This document shows, in pieces, positions 15,868 through 27,798 of a stretch of 36,735 bases of DNA. The notes below the pieces were generated by a model. The model made no database searches and was not told where the DNA came from. It saw only the letters and a list, made by a program, of their open reading frames with translations. Within the stretch, counting starts at the first letter, position 1; every line of letters starts with the position of its first letter. The position numbers and the translations under genes were made by a program. The stretch is from Halobacillus alkaliphilus (GTDB lineage Bacteria; Bacillota; Bacilli; Bacillales; Halobacillaceae): the NCBI RefSeq assembly GCF_900113125.1, contig NZ_FOOG01000038.1, positions 1 to 36,735 of the forward strand, read 5' to 3'.

Positions 15868-16821
15868 TTAATCAAACAAGCTACTGATGGATTGACGTTC
15901 ATGAACACGAATAATCGCTTCACTGATTAAACCGGCAACGGATAGTTCAGTGATTTTTTCGCTTGCTTTATCTTCACCAAGAGGGATGGTATTCGTAACG
16001 ACCAGTTCTTTAATTTTAGAACTGTCAATGCGATCAATAGCAGGACCGGACAGTACAGGGTGAGTACAGCACGCGTACACTTCTGTAGCCCCGTTTTCCA
16101 CTAATGCATTAGCCGCTAAAGTAATCGTCCCAGCTGTATCAATAATATCATCAATGATAATCGCCGTTTTTCCTTCAATATTTCCAACGATATTCATAAC
16201 TTCAGAAACATTCGGACGAGGGCGTCGTTTATCAATAATGGCGATTGGTGCTTTTAAGCGATCGGCCATTTTGCGAGCACGCGTTACACCGCCGTGATCT
16301 GGTGAAACGATAACCACATCTTCAAAGTTCTTCTCTTCAAAGTAATCCGATAGAATCGGAACTCCTACTAAATGGTCAATAGGAAGGTTGAAGAACCCTT
16401 GAATTTGAGGAGCATGAAGGTCCAGCATAAGGACGCGGGAAGCTCCAGCTGTTTCCAGAAGATCCGCTACCAGCTTCGCCGTAATTGGTTCACGTGCACG
16501 GGCTTTACGATCCTGACGTGCGTAACCATAATAAGGCATGACGATGTTAATCGTTCTGGCTGAAGCACGCTTCAAGGCATCAATCATAATCAGGAGTTCC
16601 ATGATATGTTCGTTTACAGGTTCACTCGTAGATTGCACAATGTACACATCACAGCCGCGGATACTCTCTTCAATATTAATTTGAATTTCTCCATCGCTAA
16701 AGCTTGTTACCGTACACTTCCCTAATTCCACCCCGATATTTTCAGCAATTTCCTTTGCCAATTCAGGATTGGAGTTCAGTGAGAATACTTTCAGTTTTGA
16801 ATCCTTATATCCAGTTGCCAT
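15868..16821 (-). CDS. prs: Ribose-phosphate pyrophosphokinase (PRPP synthetase)
   Basis: Makes phosphoribosyl pyrophosphate from ribose 5-phosphate and ATP, feeding purine, pyrimidine, His and Trp synthesis. The 317 residues match the class I enzyme: N-terminal [17 protein letters not shown], the ATP-binding [19 protein letters not shown], the [11 protein letters not shown] metal region, and the PRPP loop [20 protein letters not shown] stands before the ATG. It follows glmU by 15 bases and the two are probably cotranscribed. PRPP is also the effector of PurR, encoded nearby. Confidence 0.97.
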   Translation of the reverse strand: MATGYKDSKLKVFSLNSNPELAKEIAENIGVELGKCTVTSFSDGEIQINIEESIRGCDVYIVQSTSEPVNEHIMELLIMIDALKRASARTINIVMPYYGYARQDRKARAREPITAKLVADLLETAGASRVLMLDLHAPQIQGFFNLPIDHLVGVPILSDYFEEKNFEDVVIVSPDHGGVTRARKMADRLKAPIAIIDKRRPRPNVSEVMNIVGNIEGKTAIIIDDIIDTAGTITLAANALVENGATEVYACCTHPVLSGPAIDRIDSSKIKELVVTNTIPLGEDKASEKITELSVAGLISEAIIRVHERQSISSLFD

Positions 16822-16836
16822 GGATTGAACCCTCCG

Positions 16837-18216
16837 TTACTCTTTTTTATTCGATTTCATTTTTGCAGCGTAACCTTCTTTATTGGTCTGTCTCGCTCTA
16901 GCGATAGATAAAGCTTCAGCAGGGACATCTTCATTAATCGTAGAACCCGCTGCTACGTAAGCGCCTTTTCCGACAGTTACAGGTGCTACTAAATTAGAGT
17001 TGCAGCCTATGAAGGCATCATCCTGAATCGTGGTTAAGTGTTTATTATGCCCATCATAATTCACAGTTATTGTACCACAACCGATATTCACTCCATCTCC
17101 AACCTCTGCATCCCCGATGTAACTGAGATGGGAAGCTTTACTTCCGCTTCCGAATGAAGCTTTTTTAACTTCAACAAAGTTACCTACTTTTACTTCATCG
17201 CCAAGCGAAGAAGCCGGCCGGATGTGAGCGTAGGGTCCTACCTGCACGCGCTCACCAATGTGACTGTCAGCTGCCACACTTTGTTTAATAACTGTGCCTT
17301 TCCCGACAAAACAATTCGTCAACGATGAATGAGGACCTACTACTGCATCCTCCTCGATAATTGTGTTCCCTTCAATGATACAGCCAGGCTCTATGACAAC
17401 ATCGCGGTTGATTTGTACGTCCGGACCGATGTACGTCTGATCAGGATCAACAATCGTAACGCCATTTCTCATATGCTGCTCATTAATACGCTGCTTCATT
17501 AATTTTTCTGCTTTTGATAACGCCACCCGATCGTTTACTCCAAGTGACTCTGAGAAATCAGGGGTTTGATAAGCACTGATCTTATCGGATTCGTTCTTAA
17601 GGATTTCAATGACGTCAGGCAGATAATATTCACCTTGAGCATTATCATTTGCCACGTTTTGTAACGCTTCAAAAAGCTTCTGGTTATCAAAGCAGTAAGT
17701 ACCTGTATTGATTTCCTGGATAGCTTTTTCTTCCTCAGAAGCGTCTTTTTGCTCTACAATTCGCTCTACTTGCGCGTTGCCGCCTCTAATTACACGTCCG
17801 TAGCCTGATGGATCATCTGCATGGGCTGTAAGTATAGTAGCTTGAGCATTTTGTTCATCATGATGATCCAGCAGCTTCTGCAGCGTCTCGGCTGTTAATA
17901 AAGGGGTGTCTCCGCACACAACAACGGTTGTTCCTTCTTTATCAGCCAGAATATCCTCAGCCTTTAAAACCGCATGGCCTGTCCCCAGTTGTTCTTCCTG
18001 AATGACATAATGGCTGTCCTCACCCAGTTGATGCTGAACTTTCTCAGCTCCAAATCCAACGACCGTAATTAATTCATTAAGTTCCAGTGTATTTAGTTGA
18101 TCAACGACGTGCTGAACCATAGGTTTGCCACACACAGGATGCAAAACCTTATATAGTTTTGATTTCATGCGAGTGCCTTGGCCTGCTGCCAGCACGACAG
18201 CATATCGGTTAGTCAT
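16837..18216 (-). CDS. glmU: Bifunctional GlmU: glucosamine-1-P acetyltransferase / GlcNAc-1-P uridyltransferase
   Basis: Catalyses the last two steps to UDP-GlcNAc for peptidoglycan and teichoic acid. The N-terminal uridyltransferase domain has [20 protein letters not shown] (8-27), CGDTPLL and GEYYLPD. After about residue 250 comes the left-handed beta-helix with hexapeptide repeats, including [20 protein letters not shown] and the catalytic-region NYDGHNKH. Length 459 is normal. A good sigma-A promoter precedes it and the spoVG terminator lies further upstream. Confidence 0.97.
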   Translation of the reverse strand: MTNRYAVVLAAGQGTRMKSKLYKVLHPVCGKPMVQHVVDQLNTLELNELITVVGFGAEKVQHQLGEDSHYVIQEEQLGTGHAVLKAEDILADKEGTTVVVCGDTPLLTAETLQKLLDHHDEQNAQATILTAHADDPSGYGRVIRGGNAQVERIVEQKDASEEEKAIQEINTGTYCFDNQKLFEALQNVANDNAQGEYYLPDVIEILKNESDKISAYQTPDFSESLGVNDRVALSKAEKLMKQRINEQHMRNGVTIVDPDQTYIGPDVQINRDVVIEPGCIIEGNTIIEEDAVVGPHSSLTNCFVGKGTVIKQSVAADSHIGERVQVGPYAHIRPASSLGDEVKVGNFVEVKKASFGSGSKASHLSYIGDAEVGDGVNIGCGTITVNYDGHNKHLTTIQDDAFIGCNSNLVAPVTVGKGAYVAAGSTINEDVPAEALSIARARQTNKEGYAAKMKSNKKE

Positions 18217-18248
18217 GAACGTACCTCCATCCTATTTATCCATTATGA

Positions 18249-18277
18249 ATAATATCTTAAAATCCTCTTTATTTCAA
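18249..18277 (-). promoter_or_regulatory. Sigma-A-type promoter of glmU-prs
   Basis: Minus strand: TTGAAA (18272-18277), 17-base spacer, TATTAT (18249-18254), about 33 bases before the glmU start. Confidence 0.7.
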
Positions 18278-18326
18278 CAATCCGTCCTTTTACAAAATAA
18301 GCTCTACAAAAAGAGTTTTTCCCTAC

Positions 18327-18365
18327 CAAAAAGGAGTCTAACCTTATTTAAGGTTAGACCCCTTT
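18327..18365 (-). terminator. Intrinsic terminator after spoVG
   Basis: A long stem on the minus strand, AGGGGTCTAACCTTA / TAAGGTTAGACTCCT, followed by TTTTTGG. Confidence 0.9.
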
Positions 18366-18379
18366 ATTCTTCGTAAGTA

Positions 18380-18679
18380 TTAGGAAGCTCCGGCTTCTTC
18401 ATATTCTACTTCTGATTGTTCCTCATCGCCAGCACGCTCGTAAGCTTCCAGTACAGCATCTTGAATTTTTCCACGTGTACCAGAATTAATCGGGTGTGCA
18501 ATGTCTCTGAACTCTCCATCAGGAGTACGTTTACTAGGCATCGCTACAAACAATCCATTGTTACCATCAATCACCCGTATGTCGTGGACAACAAACTCCT
18601 GATCTAAGGTAATAGAAGCAATTGCTCGCATTCTTCCATCAGTATTCACGCGTCGCAGCCTTACGTCAGTTACTTCCAT
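18380..18679 (-). CDS. spoVG: Septation / RNA-binding regulator SpoVG
   Basis: A small regulator implicated in asymmetric septation, and a nucleic-acid-binding protein in other Firmicutes. The first 83 residues are nearly invariant ([51 protein letters not shown]), and the tail is acidic. The ATG at 18679 is preferred over one two codons earlier because AAGGTGGTGA is then properly spaced; the product has 99 residues. In B. subtilis yabJ precedes spoVG; here it is absent and spoVG directly follows the purR terminator, with its own sigma-H-type promoter. Confidence 0.96.
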   Translation of the reverse strand: MEVTDVRLRRVNTDGRMRAIASITLDQEFVVHDIRVIDGNNGLFVAMPSKRTPDGEFRDIAHPINSGTRGKIQDAVLEAYERAGDEEQSEVEYEEAGAS

Positions 18680-18719
18680 TATCATTCACCACCTTTTTTA
18701 CAAAAGAACTTATGTATAT

Positions 18720-18748
18720 AAATTCCACAAAACGGTAAAAATTCCTGC
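18720..18748 (-). promoter_or_regulatory. Sigma-H-type promoter of spoVG
   Basis: Minus strand: GCAGGAATT (18740-18748), 11-base spacer, GTGGAATTT (18720-18728). It agrees with RNAGGAWWW-N11/12-RNNGAATWW at all positions, and AT-rich sequence lies just upstream, as in B. subtilis spoVG. Confidence 0.8.
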
Positions 18749-18793
18749 AACTTTTATAAAAAATTTCAATTTCCTTAATTTTTCTTTCAAACC

Positions 18794-18832
18794 AAAAAAG
18801 AAAGTCCCGAACTATGAAGTCAGGACTTTCTT
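18794..18832 (-). terminator. Intrinsic terminator after purR
   Basis: Minus strand: AAGAAAGTCCTGA, loop, TCGGGACTTTCTT, then TTTTGG. Confidence 0.9.
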
Positions 18833-18838
18833 GAGACA

Positions 18839-19657
18839 CTATAAATAATTAAGAAGATTTCCAGGAATAACTTCAATGGAACCTTTACGGTCATCTGCAT
18901 TCAGGATTTGAACAAGCGAAATGTAGTCATCCACCACTCGTTCTTCATCCTCATCTTCAGCTTCAGCTAAAACGCCAATGCCGACTACCTCAGCGTTGAA
19001 TTCATTGAGAAGATTTTTCATTCCGCTGATCGTTCCTCCAGCTTTCATAAAATCATCTATGATACAAACTTTAGAGCCTTCTTTTAGAGATCGTTTTGTT
19101 AAAACCATGGTTTGAATCTTCCGCGTTGAGCCGGACACATAATTAATGCTAAGAGTAGATCCTTCAGTAACTTTAGGATCCCTTCGTGCAATTACGACCG
19201 GGACATTTAAATAAGAGGCAACGGCATAAGCAAGCGGAATGCCTTTTGTCGCGACCGTAATAATGGCATCAATATCTCTATCTCTAAATGCAGAAGCAAA
19301 TAATCGCCCGATGCTTCTTGTTGCTTCGGGGTCTCCAAGGATGTCGCTCATAAACAAATAGCCTCCAGGTAAAAGCCGCTCTGGATCTTCTAATCGCCTG
19401 CAAAGCTGATGAACGAACTCTTCGCTGTACTCTTTAGAAAATGCCGGAATATATTTAACTCCTCCTGAAGCTCCAGAAACAGACTCTAAGTAACCAATAC
19501 CTTCATGTTGAAACATTTTATTTATAATTCCTAAATCCTCACTAATTGAGGACTTAGCCGCATCATACTTCTCTGAGAAAAACGGCAGCGAAATCAATTC
19601 GCGTGGCCGATCAAGAATAAAATGAGTCATTGCAACCAACCGTTCACTTCTTTTCAT
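18839..19657 (-). CDS. purR: Purine operon repressor PurR
   Basis: Represses purine synthesis genes and is released by PRPP. The N-terminal winged helix occupies about residues 1-70 (RSERLVAMTHFILDRPRELI; KSSISEDLGIINKMF) and the C-terminal part is a phosphoribosyltransferase-like domain with the PRPP loop VCIIDDFMKAGGT near residue 205. The ATG at 19657 has GGGGTG eight bases upstream; a TTG two codons earlier is too close to it. The product of 272 residues is slightly shorter than B. subtilis PurR. It follows ispE in the conserved order, but yabJ is missing downstream. Confidence 0.95.
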   Translation of the reverse strand: MKRSERLVAMTHFILDRPRELISLPFFSEKYDAAKSSISEDLGIINKMFQHEGIGYLESVSGASGGVKYIPAFSKEYSEEFVHQLCRRLEDPERLLPGGYLFMSDILGDPEATRSIGRLFASAFRDRDIDAIITVATKGIPLAYAVASYLNVPVVIARRDPKVTEGSTLSINYVSGSTRKIQTMVLTKRSLKEGSKVCIIDDFMKAGGTISGMKNLLNEFNAEVVGIGVLAEAEDEDEERVVDDYISLVQILNADDRKGSIEVIPGNLLNYL

Positions 19658-19718
19658 TGGCAATACACCCCGAAATCCGAATATTAATAATAAATATATC
19701 AGATTTGTACGGGTTTTA

Positions 19719-20585
19719 TCAAGTTCTTTCTTGATATCCGAGCATGCGAACGACGTACACTTCCGTACAGAAACCTTTTAAGCTGTTGTAAATCCTTTGA
19801 GCTCTGGCATCCGTATCGACCAAAGAAAAAACGGTTGGACCGCTGCCGCTCATTAATACCGCATCTGCTCCAGCCTGTCGCATCTGTTCTTTAATTTGCC
19901 CCACTTCTCTGTGAAGATTGAGGGTTACTCCTTCGAGCGTATTACCCACCTGCGCACAAATGGCATCAAAATCATAATCCATTAACGCTTCAATCATCGC
20001 ATTGGTGTTGGGATGATGAGCATCAGCAAGGTTCAGATTCTGATAAACCGTCTGGGTAGACACACCGAGAGGAGGCTTAGCTAACACGACCCAGCAAGGT
20101 GGTGGAGCTGGAAGAGGCGTAACCTTTTCCCCCCTCCCCGTCGCATGTGCAGTTCCACCGTAAAGGCAGAAAGAAACATCAGAACCAATTTGAGCACCTA
20201 AAACGGCCAGTTCGTCCAGACTTTTGTTTAAGCCCCACAAACGGTTTACTCCTCGAAGTACAGCTGCTGCATCACTGCTCCCTCCTGCGAGACCAGCAGC
20301 TACCGGAATATTTTTCTCAATAAAAATACGCACGCCCTGTTTAACTGCATAGTGATCTTTCATTAGTTTAGCCGCCCGATAAGCAAGATTACGTTCATCA
20401 TTCGGTACGAAACGACTTTCCGACTCTACACGTATGGAACCGTCCTCTAACGTGTTCAACTCAATCCGGTCAGCAAGGTCCACGGTGGTCATCACCATCT
20501 CGACTTCGTGGAACCCATCTTCACGTTTATGTAAGACGTCTAAAGACAAATTGATTTTAGCGGGAGCTTTCTCAAAAATTTGCAT
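19719..20585 (-). CDS. ispE: 4-diphosphocytidyl-2-C-methyl-D-erythritol kinase IspE
   Basis: Phosphorylates CDP-methylerythritol in the MEP isoprenoid pathway. A GHMP kinase: [19 protein letters not shown] (7-24, catalytic Lys10), ATP loop [14 protein letters not shown] (94-107), and the C-terminal [11 protein letters not shown]. Length 288 is typical. An extended -10 (TGGTACAAT, about 20620-20628) occurs upstream without a good -35. Repeat copy C fills most of the gap to sspF. GAGGTG precedes the ATG. Confidence 0.96.
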   Translation of the reverse strand: MQIFEKAPAKINLSLDVLHKREDGFHEVEMVMTTVDLADRIELNTLEDGSIRVESESRFVPNDERNLAYRAAKLMKDHYAVKQGVRIFIEKNIPVAAGLAGGSSDAAAVLRGVNRLWGLNKSLDELAVLGAQIGSDVSFCLYGGTAHATGRGEKVTPLPAPPPCWVVLAKPPLGVSTQTVYQNLNLADAHHPNTNAMIEALMDYDFDAICAQVGNTLEGVTLNLHREVGQIKEQMRQAGADAVLMSGSGPTVFSLVDTDARAQRIYNSLKGFCTEVYVVRMLGYQERT

Positions 20586-20707
20586 TCAAGCACCTCATCC
20601 TAACAGATTATCTTAAAGCATTGTACCATATTTTAAGGTGTTAGGGAGAGGACCTGAAAATTGCCTATCTCCTTCAGCAAGACTTTTGTAATCCCTGCGC
20701 TGATTTT

Positions 20708-21090
20708 AAAGAAAAGCTCCCATTACTACTCGATTTCGAGACATTTGTTGAGCCAGAGGTCCTTCGGGGGAAGATTTCGCTTTCCGCGGGCATGTGCTAA
20801 GTTCCCGCAGGGAGTGAAACGAGCGAGGAAGCTCGTGGTAAAAGGAGGATCGAGTAAGATCGCCACGTCCTGATCGACCCTACATCGTGTAGGGCGATAG
20901 GAAAGTGTTCAAATGTGGAATCGCCTCGAAAGACATGAGCGGCTTATGTCTCGAGTGTATGGGTGATGGAACAAGACGAGTTATTCCCCCACCAGTCCCC
21001 TCCTCATATCGTAATGGACCCAATTCATCTTGAAGTCGAGTCTTACAGTGTACGGCTATATTGTTGAATAAGTATTCTATGAAATCGACA
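20708..21090 (+). repeat. Intergenic repeat copy C (internally deleted)
   Basis: The left end (AAAGAAAAGCTCCCATTA, then ATTTCGAGACATTTG) matches copy D, but homology jumps at about 20800 from GGCATGTGCTAAG straight to TTCCCGCAGGGAGTG, so the left-arm hairpin and the centre are lost. The right part carries the module shared with copy B (about 20836-20984), including the hairpin CCCTACA-tcg-TGTAGGG (20878-20894) and AGACAT...ATGTCT. The end (TGTTGAATAAG..., TATGAAATCGACA) matches copies B and D. No gene is visible in this stretch. Confidence 0.85.
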
Positions 21091-21103
21091 CAGGGCCAGA
21101 TGT

Positions 21104-21144
21104 AAAAAAAAGCTCCTTGAAGCCTCTTTAGGCTTCAAGGAGCT
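21104..21144 (-). terminator. Intrinsic terminator after sspF
   Basis: Minus strand: AGCTCCTTGAAGCCT, AAAG loop, AGGCTTCAAGGAGCT, then TTTTTTT. A perfect 15-bp stem. Confidence 0.95.
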
Positions 21145-21149
21145 ATGAT

Positions 21150-21332
21150 CTATTTTTGCTGTTCTCTTATCATCTGTTCTTGTGCTTTCTCTATCGCCCG
21201 TTTCACCATATTGCCGGCTTCGCGTGTTGTAATACCGCCCCAGCCGTCTTTTTGAACCTTGTCGTAAAACCCAAGTTCTTTCGCGATCTCTTCTTTAAAC
21301 GAATCGGACATCATACCTCTTCGGCGCCCCAT
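21150..21332 (-). CDS. sspF: Small acid-soluble spore protein SspF (alpha/beta-type)
   Basis: A 60-residue DNA-binding SASP of the alpha/beta family that coats spore DNA. Recognised by [40 protein letters not shown], with the conserved Gly-Gly and the GNMVKR helix. The ATG at 21332 is chosen because MGRRRG is the family start and AAAGGAG lies upstream; the earlier in-frame start adds seven unlike residues. A sigma-G-type promoter is present about 45 bases upstream, consistent with late forespore expression. Confidence 0.95.
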   Translation of the reverse strand: MGRRRGMMSDSFKEEIAKELGFYDKVQKDGWGGITTREAGNMVKRAIEKAQEQMIREQQK

Positions 21333-21374
21333 CGTCTTCAGCTCCTTTCGCAACCACTAAAGCTACGACAAGGT

Positions 21375-21403
21375 TAGTATATGGTTTTGTAATTAAGCTA
21401 TTC
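21375..21403 (-). promoter_or_regulatory. Sigma-G-type promoter of sspF
   Basis: Minus strand: GAATA (21399-21403), 17-base spacer, TATACTA (21375-21381); one mismatch from GHATR-N17/18-CATWHTA. Confidence 0.65.
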
Positions 21404-21450
21404 GAGAAATGAATGGATGATCTAACAGCTGTTCCCATTTTATAAAAAAC

Positions 21451-21479
21451 AAAAAGCAGCAAACGTGGAGTTTACTGCT
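21451..21479 (-). terminator. Intrinsic terminator after veg
   Basis: Minus strand: AGCAGTAAAC, loop TCCAC, GTTTGCTGCT, then TTTTG. It overlaps the last codons of veg. Confidence 0.85.
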
Positions 21480-21732
21480 CAAGAGCCAAGGTCTGTAAAT
21501 CATCGAAATTCAGTTCTACAGTCTCGGTAAGAACATCGGCATAGCTATAGGATACACGTTCAAAAGCATTTTCTTCCTGGTCCAGTTCAACAATAAAAAC
21601 GGCCGGGTATGTTTCAGCCAGAATTCCTGAGCGTTCAATCGTTTTACGACGTCCACCATTTGCTTTCAGGGTTAGACGTCTGCCAATTTGCCCTTCCAGG
21701 GATTGTTTGATTTCTACTAACGTTTTAGCCAC
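21472..21732 (-). CDS. veg: Veg protein
   Basis: A small, highly conserved protein that in B. subtilis stimulates biofilm matrix genes by opposing SinR. Recognised by [21 protein letters not shown] and [18 protein letters not shown]. The GTG at 21732 gives 86 residues, the same as B. subtilis, beginning [18 protein letters not shown] lies just upstream. An earlier GTG adds five residues and is less likely. The gene has two sigma-A promoters in tandem, in keeping with its high expression. Confidence 0.95.
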   Translation of the reverse strand: MAKTLVEIKQSLEGQIGRRLTLKANGGRRKTIERSGILAETYPAVFIVELDQEENAFERVSYSYADVLTETVELNFDDLQTLALEQ

Positions 21733-21755
21733 TACACTCCACCTCACTGTTATTT

Positions 21756-21784
21756 ATAATACCACACAGATTGGACAAAGTCAA
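21756..21784 (-). promoter_or_regulatory. Sigma-A promoter of veg, proximal
   Basis: Minus strand: TTGACT (21779-21784), 17-base spacer, TATTAT (21756-21761). Its layout resembles the strong B. subtilis veg promoter. Confidence 0.75.
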
Positions 21785-21796
21785 ATAAAACTATAA

Positions 21797-21826
21797 ATTA
21801 TACCAATATGTCAAAATCCATGTCAA
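21797..21826 (-). promoter_or_regulatory. Sigma-A promoter of veg, distal (consensus)
   Basis: Minus strand: perfect TTGACA (21821-21826), 18-base spacer, perfect TATAAT (21797-21802) with an extended TGG before it. Confidence 0.78.
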
Positions 21827-21900
21827 CATAAAAATTTTATAGATCTTCTCTGCTAGGTTATCCAATAACAGGAAAAATATGTGACTTTCTTCAAAAAATG

Positions 21901-21940
21901 AAAAAGACCTTGCTTTTTCTTTATCTTTAGGCAGGTCTTC
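21901..21940 (-). terminator. Probable terminator after yabG
   Basis: Minus strand: GAAGACCTGCC, A-rich loop, GCAAGGTCTTTTTC. The stem has a bulge and the loop is long, so strength is uncertain. It lies about 75 bases past the yabG stop, in a 280-base gap with no credible gene. Confidence 0.6.
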
Positions 21941-22013
21941 TACATGTGTGGACCAAACACACGTTAATTTGAGTATATGAAACTTCTTGTGCAAATATAA
22001 CTAACTGATGTCA

Positions 22014-22889
22014 TTAGGAGGGATCTTCCGAATGCTCCGAATAAGGAATACCGATTCTCAGCAGACCGCGAGTCTCCACTCCACCGAGCCCCTTTTCTCC
22101 ACTAATTGTATTTCGGATGACTTCCCAAATATTAATATGATCCATAAAGGAAGTATAAGCTACGCGCGCTGCAACATATACGGGATCAATTGCATGGATG
22201 TTAACCCTTGAAGGCGAACTGGCAAAATTAGCTCCCGCTCTGATTAAAGATTCAAAATGCGATTGACAGGCTCCTGCAAAGATAACCATCTGGTCAAAAT
22301 TCGGATACTTCTGCCTTATATTCCTAACCGCCTCCACAAAAAAACGGGAGTGGCGATACGCTTCAAGCTCCCTTACAGAACCTTTAGCCTTTGAATAAGC
22401 ATCATGTCCTGTAAGCACCACAATTTCAGGCTGGACTTTCTCTATAAGCCCCATTACCTGCTCCGGCATTTCTTTTTCATGCATATATTGGCCATGCACT
22501 TGTATTCCCAGCTCTTCATAAAGAGCAATACATTTCTTCAGGAAGAGGGGGTCTCCATCTATATGAAGCACGCGAGGAGGAATTTGAAAATATTTAGCAT
22601 CCTTCCCTGTAGCATAACCACTCTCAGCTTGGGAATCCCGTTTCTCTTTTAGAAGCCGATAATCCTGTTTAAAGAGTCTGTAAGAAAAAGCTTCCTGTTC
22701 ATCTACTTCTACTTTTCTTCTGTGGTATTCGTCTCCACTCACTTTTTCTAAATCCTCAAGGGGCGCATCCGCTTCTAAGCGGATATGTTCTCCCATGAGT
22801 TTAACAAGTGGTTTATCACAATTTTTCACACGAAAAATGATGTCATGCTGATACGACTTTCTTGTAACAAGATCTCCTTTTGTTATCAT
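22014..22889 (-). CDS. yabG: Sporulation protease YabG
   Basis: A mother-cell protease that processes spore coat proteins such as SpoIVA, SafA and YrbA. The 291 residues begin with a small beta domain (KGDLVTRKSYQHDIIFRVKN) and carry the family core HIDGDPLFLKKCIALYEELG, VVLTGHDAYSKAKG, and FAGACQSHFESLIRAGANFASSPSRVNIH, which contains the conserved His and Cys. Length matches. It lies between ksgA and veg as in B. subtilis, with GAGGTGGG upstream and a sigma-K-type promoter just beyond. Confidence 0.95.
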   Translation of the reverse strand: MITKGDLVTRKSYQHDIIFRVKNCDKPLVKLMGEHIRLEADAPLEDLEKVSGDEYHRRKVEVDEQEAFSYRLFKQDYRLLKEKRDSQAESGYATGKDAKYFQIPPRVLHIDGDPLFLKKCIALYEELGIQVHGQYMHEKEMPEQVMGLIEKVQPEIVVLTGHDAYSKAKGSVRELEAYRHSRFFVEAVRNIRQKYPNFDQMVIFAGACQSHFESLIRAGANFASSPSRVNIHAIDPVYVAARVAYTSFMDHINIWEVIRNTISGEKGLGGVETRGLLRIGIPYSEHSEDPS

Positions 22890-22919
22890 GCTTCACCCAC
22901 CTCACAAAGAGCACTACTT

Positions 22920-22948
22920 TAGTGTATGTGAGTTTGGCTGCCCTGTGT
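22920..22948 (-). promoter_or_regulatory. Sigma-K-type promoter of yabG
   Basis: Minus strand: ACAC (22945-22948), 16-base spacer, CATACACTA (22920-22928), matching HMAC-N16/17-CATANNNTA. It lies between the ksgA stop and yabG, which is a sigma-K gene in B. subtilis. Confidence 0.78.
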
Positions 22949-22951
22949 CAT

Positions 22952-24383
<1,432 letters not shown>

Positions 24384-24448
24384 CTTTATTTCCTCCCGTT
24401 TATTCACCTCAATTAATCTTTTCATAGCATACCACGAGTGTATAACGG

Positions 24449-24478
24449 AAAAAAAGCAGAGGACGGATGCCTCTGCTT
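24449..24478 (-). terminator. Intrinsic terminator after the yabE relic
   Basis: Minus strand: AGCAGAGG, loop, CCTCTGCT, then TTTTTT. It now ends the tatD transcript but probably belonged to yabE. Confidence 0.9.
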
Positions 24479-24539
24479 AGTCCAGAACTTTGACCTTAAC
24501 TTGCTGACGGCCGAAGCTCAGTGCTTGTTCCTTATAATG
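24477..24539 (-). pseudogene. yabE: Relic of yabE: last ~20 codons of a 3D-domain protein
   Basis: Between tatD and rnmV, where B. subtilis has the cell-wall protein gene yabE, a minus-strand frame reads KEQALSFGRQQVKVKVLD and then stops at TAA (24477-24479), just before the terminator. This ending resembles the C-terminus of 3D (Asp-Asp-Asp) domain proteins (an A..FGRR.V.V..L pattern). The frame is continuous with tatD beyond the tatD stop codon but has no start. The rest of yabE, about 400 codons, is missing, which suggests a deletion that left the tail. The match is short and from memory, so moderate confidence. Confidence 0.6.
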
Positions 24540-24569
24540 AAAGGTCTTTCTGTAACAATTGATCCTGTA

Positions 24570-25340
24570 TTATGATTCAATACCAAAAAACTGAAGAGCG
24601 TTTGAAGTCGTCACTTCACTCACCTCTTCAAAGGTGATTCCTTTTAAATCAGCTATTTGTTCGGCTACAAGTTTTACGTATGCCGGCTCATTGCGCTTGC
24701 CTCGATTGGGATGAGGGGCAAGGAATGGGCAATCCGTTTCTACCAGCATGTGCTTCAAGTCTATCGCTTTAGCCACTTCTTTTGGCAGCTTGGCATTTTT
24801 AAAGGTGACCGGTCCCCCGAGAGAAATCATAAAGTTCATGTCTATACATTCCTGGGCCGTCTCAACCGGGCCGCTATAGCAATGCATGATTCCTCCTACT
24901 TCAGAAGCGTCTTCTTCTTTTAATAGTTCCACGATATCATCAGTCGCTTCACGATTATGAATAATAATGGGCATCTTCACTTTCTTAGCCAGACGGATTT
25001 GTTTTCGAAAGACCTCTTTCTGAACTTCTGCCGGAGACTTGTCCCAATGGTAATCCAGCCCCATTTCTCCTATTGCAACCACCTTAGGATGAGAGGAAAG
25101 TTCTTCAATCCAATCAAGCTCCTTGTCTGAGAAGTCAATAGCATCAACAGGGTGCCAGCCGACAGCCGCATAAATTTTCTCATGGCTTTCAGCAATTTCA
25201 ATAGCTTTAGGGATCGTTTTATGATCAAAGCCAACGACCGTCATATACTCTACTCCCGCTTCATTGGCGCGTTGAATGGTAGCTTCCAAATCTTCCTCGA
25301 ATTGATCCGCATTTAAGTGGACATGTGTATCAAAAAGCAT
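24570..25340 (-). CDS. tatD: TatD-family metal-dependent nuclease (YabD)
   Basis: A TIM-barrel metal-dependent hydrolase with DNase activity in studied homologues. The 256 residues contain all metal ligands of the family: THVHLN (HxH at 6-8), GEMGLDYHWD (Glu), IIHNREA and MHCYSG (two His), and ETDCPFLAPHPNRGKRNEP (Asp). Length is normal. GGGGA lies upstream. It follows the metG terminator, so it has a separate promoter or relies on read-through. Confidence 0.95.
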   Translation of the reverse strand: MLFDTHVHLNADQFEEDLEATIQRANEAGVEYMTVVGFDHKTIPKAIEIAESHEKIYAAVGWHPVDAIDFSDKELDWIEELSSHPKVVAIGEMGLDYHWDKSPAEVQKEVFRKQIRLAKKVKMPIIIHNREATDDIVELLKEEDASEVGGIMHCYSGPVETAQECIDMNFMISLGGPVTFKNAKLPKEVAKAIDLKHMLVETDCPFLAPHPNRGKRNEPAYVKLVAEQIADLKGITFEEVSEVTTSNALQFFGIES

Positions 25341-25370
25341 AGAAATCCCCTTTCTTCTTCATTTGATAAC

Positions 25371-25402
25371 AAAAAGGGAAAGCTTAGTCTGGCTCTCCCT
25401 TT
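25371..25402 (-). terminator. Intrinsic terminator after metG
   Basis: Minus strand: AAAGGGAGAGC, loop, GCTTTCCCTTT, then TTG. The stem has one offset pair. Confidence 0.8.
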
Positions 25403-25417
25403 CTGTCATTCCTTCAG

Positions 25418-27415
<1,998 letters not shown>

Positions 27416-27480
27416 TCATTCATAATGGCTATTGTAACATTTTATCGATTTATCTACTTTATTTCCATTCCTAACATTAA

Positions 27481-27510
27481 AATATACCGAACGAATTGGA
27501 TAACTGTCAA
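27481..27510 (-). promoter_or_regulatory. Sigma-A-type promoter of metG
   Basis: Minus strand: TTGACA (27505-27510), 18-base spacer, TATATT (27481-27486), leaving a leader of about 100 bases. Confidence 0.7.
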
Positions 27511-27709
27511 AAAAAAGTCAAGATTATACATTTCACATCTGTCATTACTTTGGTAAAATGAAGTGTAATCAAAATATGGTTATTTCAACCATTTTTGGTA
27601 GAGTAGAGAGTTTCTATTACTCACACAGGCCTGCTCACCTACTCAGTGACACTAACCCAAATACCCTCCAAGGTATATTAAAATGGAAATAAATTTGGGT
27701 TATAAGTAA

Positions 27710-27738
27710 TTGACACGTTTGGGAATGGTTGGTACTAT
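27710..27738 (+). promoter_or_regulatory. Sigma-A-type promoter of abrB
   Basis: TTGACA at 27710-27715, 17-base spacer, TACTAT at 27733-27738 preceded by TGG (extended -10). The start of transcription should be near 27746. An exact 10-bp inverted repeat (27653-27662 and 27693-27702) lies just upstream. Confidence 0.8.
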
Positions 27739-27752
27739 AATTGCGAGACATA

Positions 27753-27769
27753 TGTCGAAACATGACGAA
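27753..27769 (+). promoter_or_regulatory. Tandem Spo0A boxes in the abrB leader
   Basis: TGTCGAA (27753-27759) and TGACGAA (27763-27769), both matching TGNCGAA, are spaced exactly 10 bases apart, just downstream of the promoter. B. subtilis abrB is repressed by Spo0A~P through tandem boxes in this position. Confidence 0.75.
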
Positions 27770-27798
27770 ATAACTTTTGATTGAGGGGAGACAAAAAA

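Noticed and set aside
21791-21994. Possible 67-codon minus-strand gene between yabG and veg
   Set aside because: It reads through the yabG terminator and the distal veg promoter and has no convincing ribosome-binding site.
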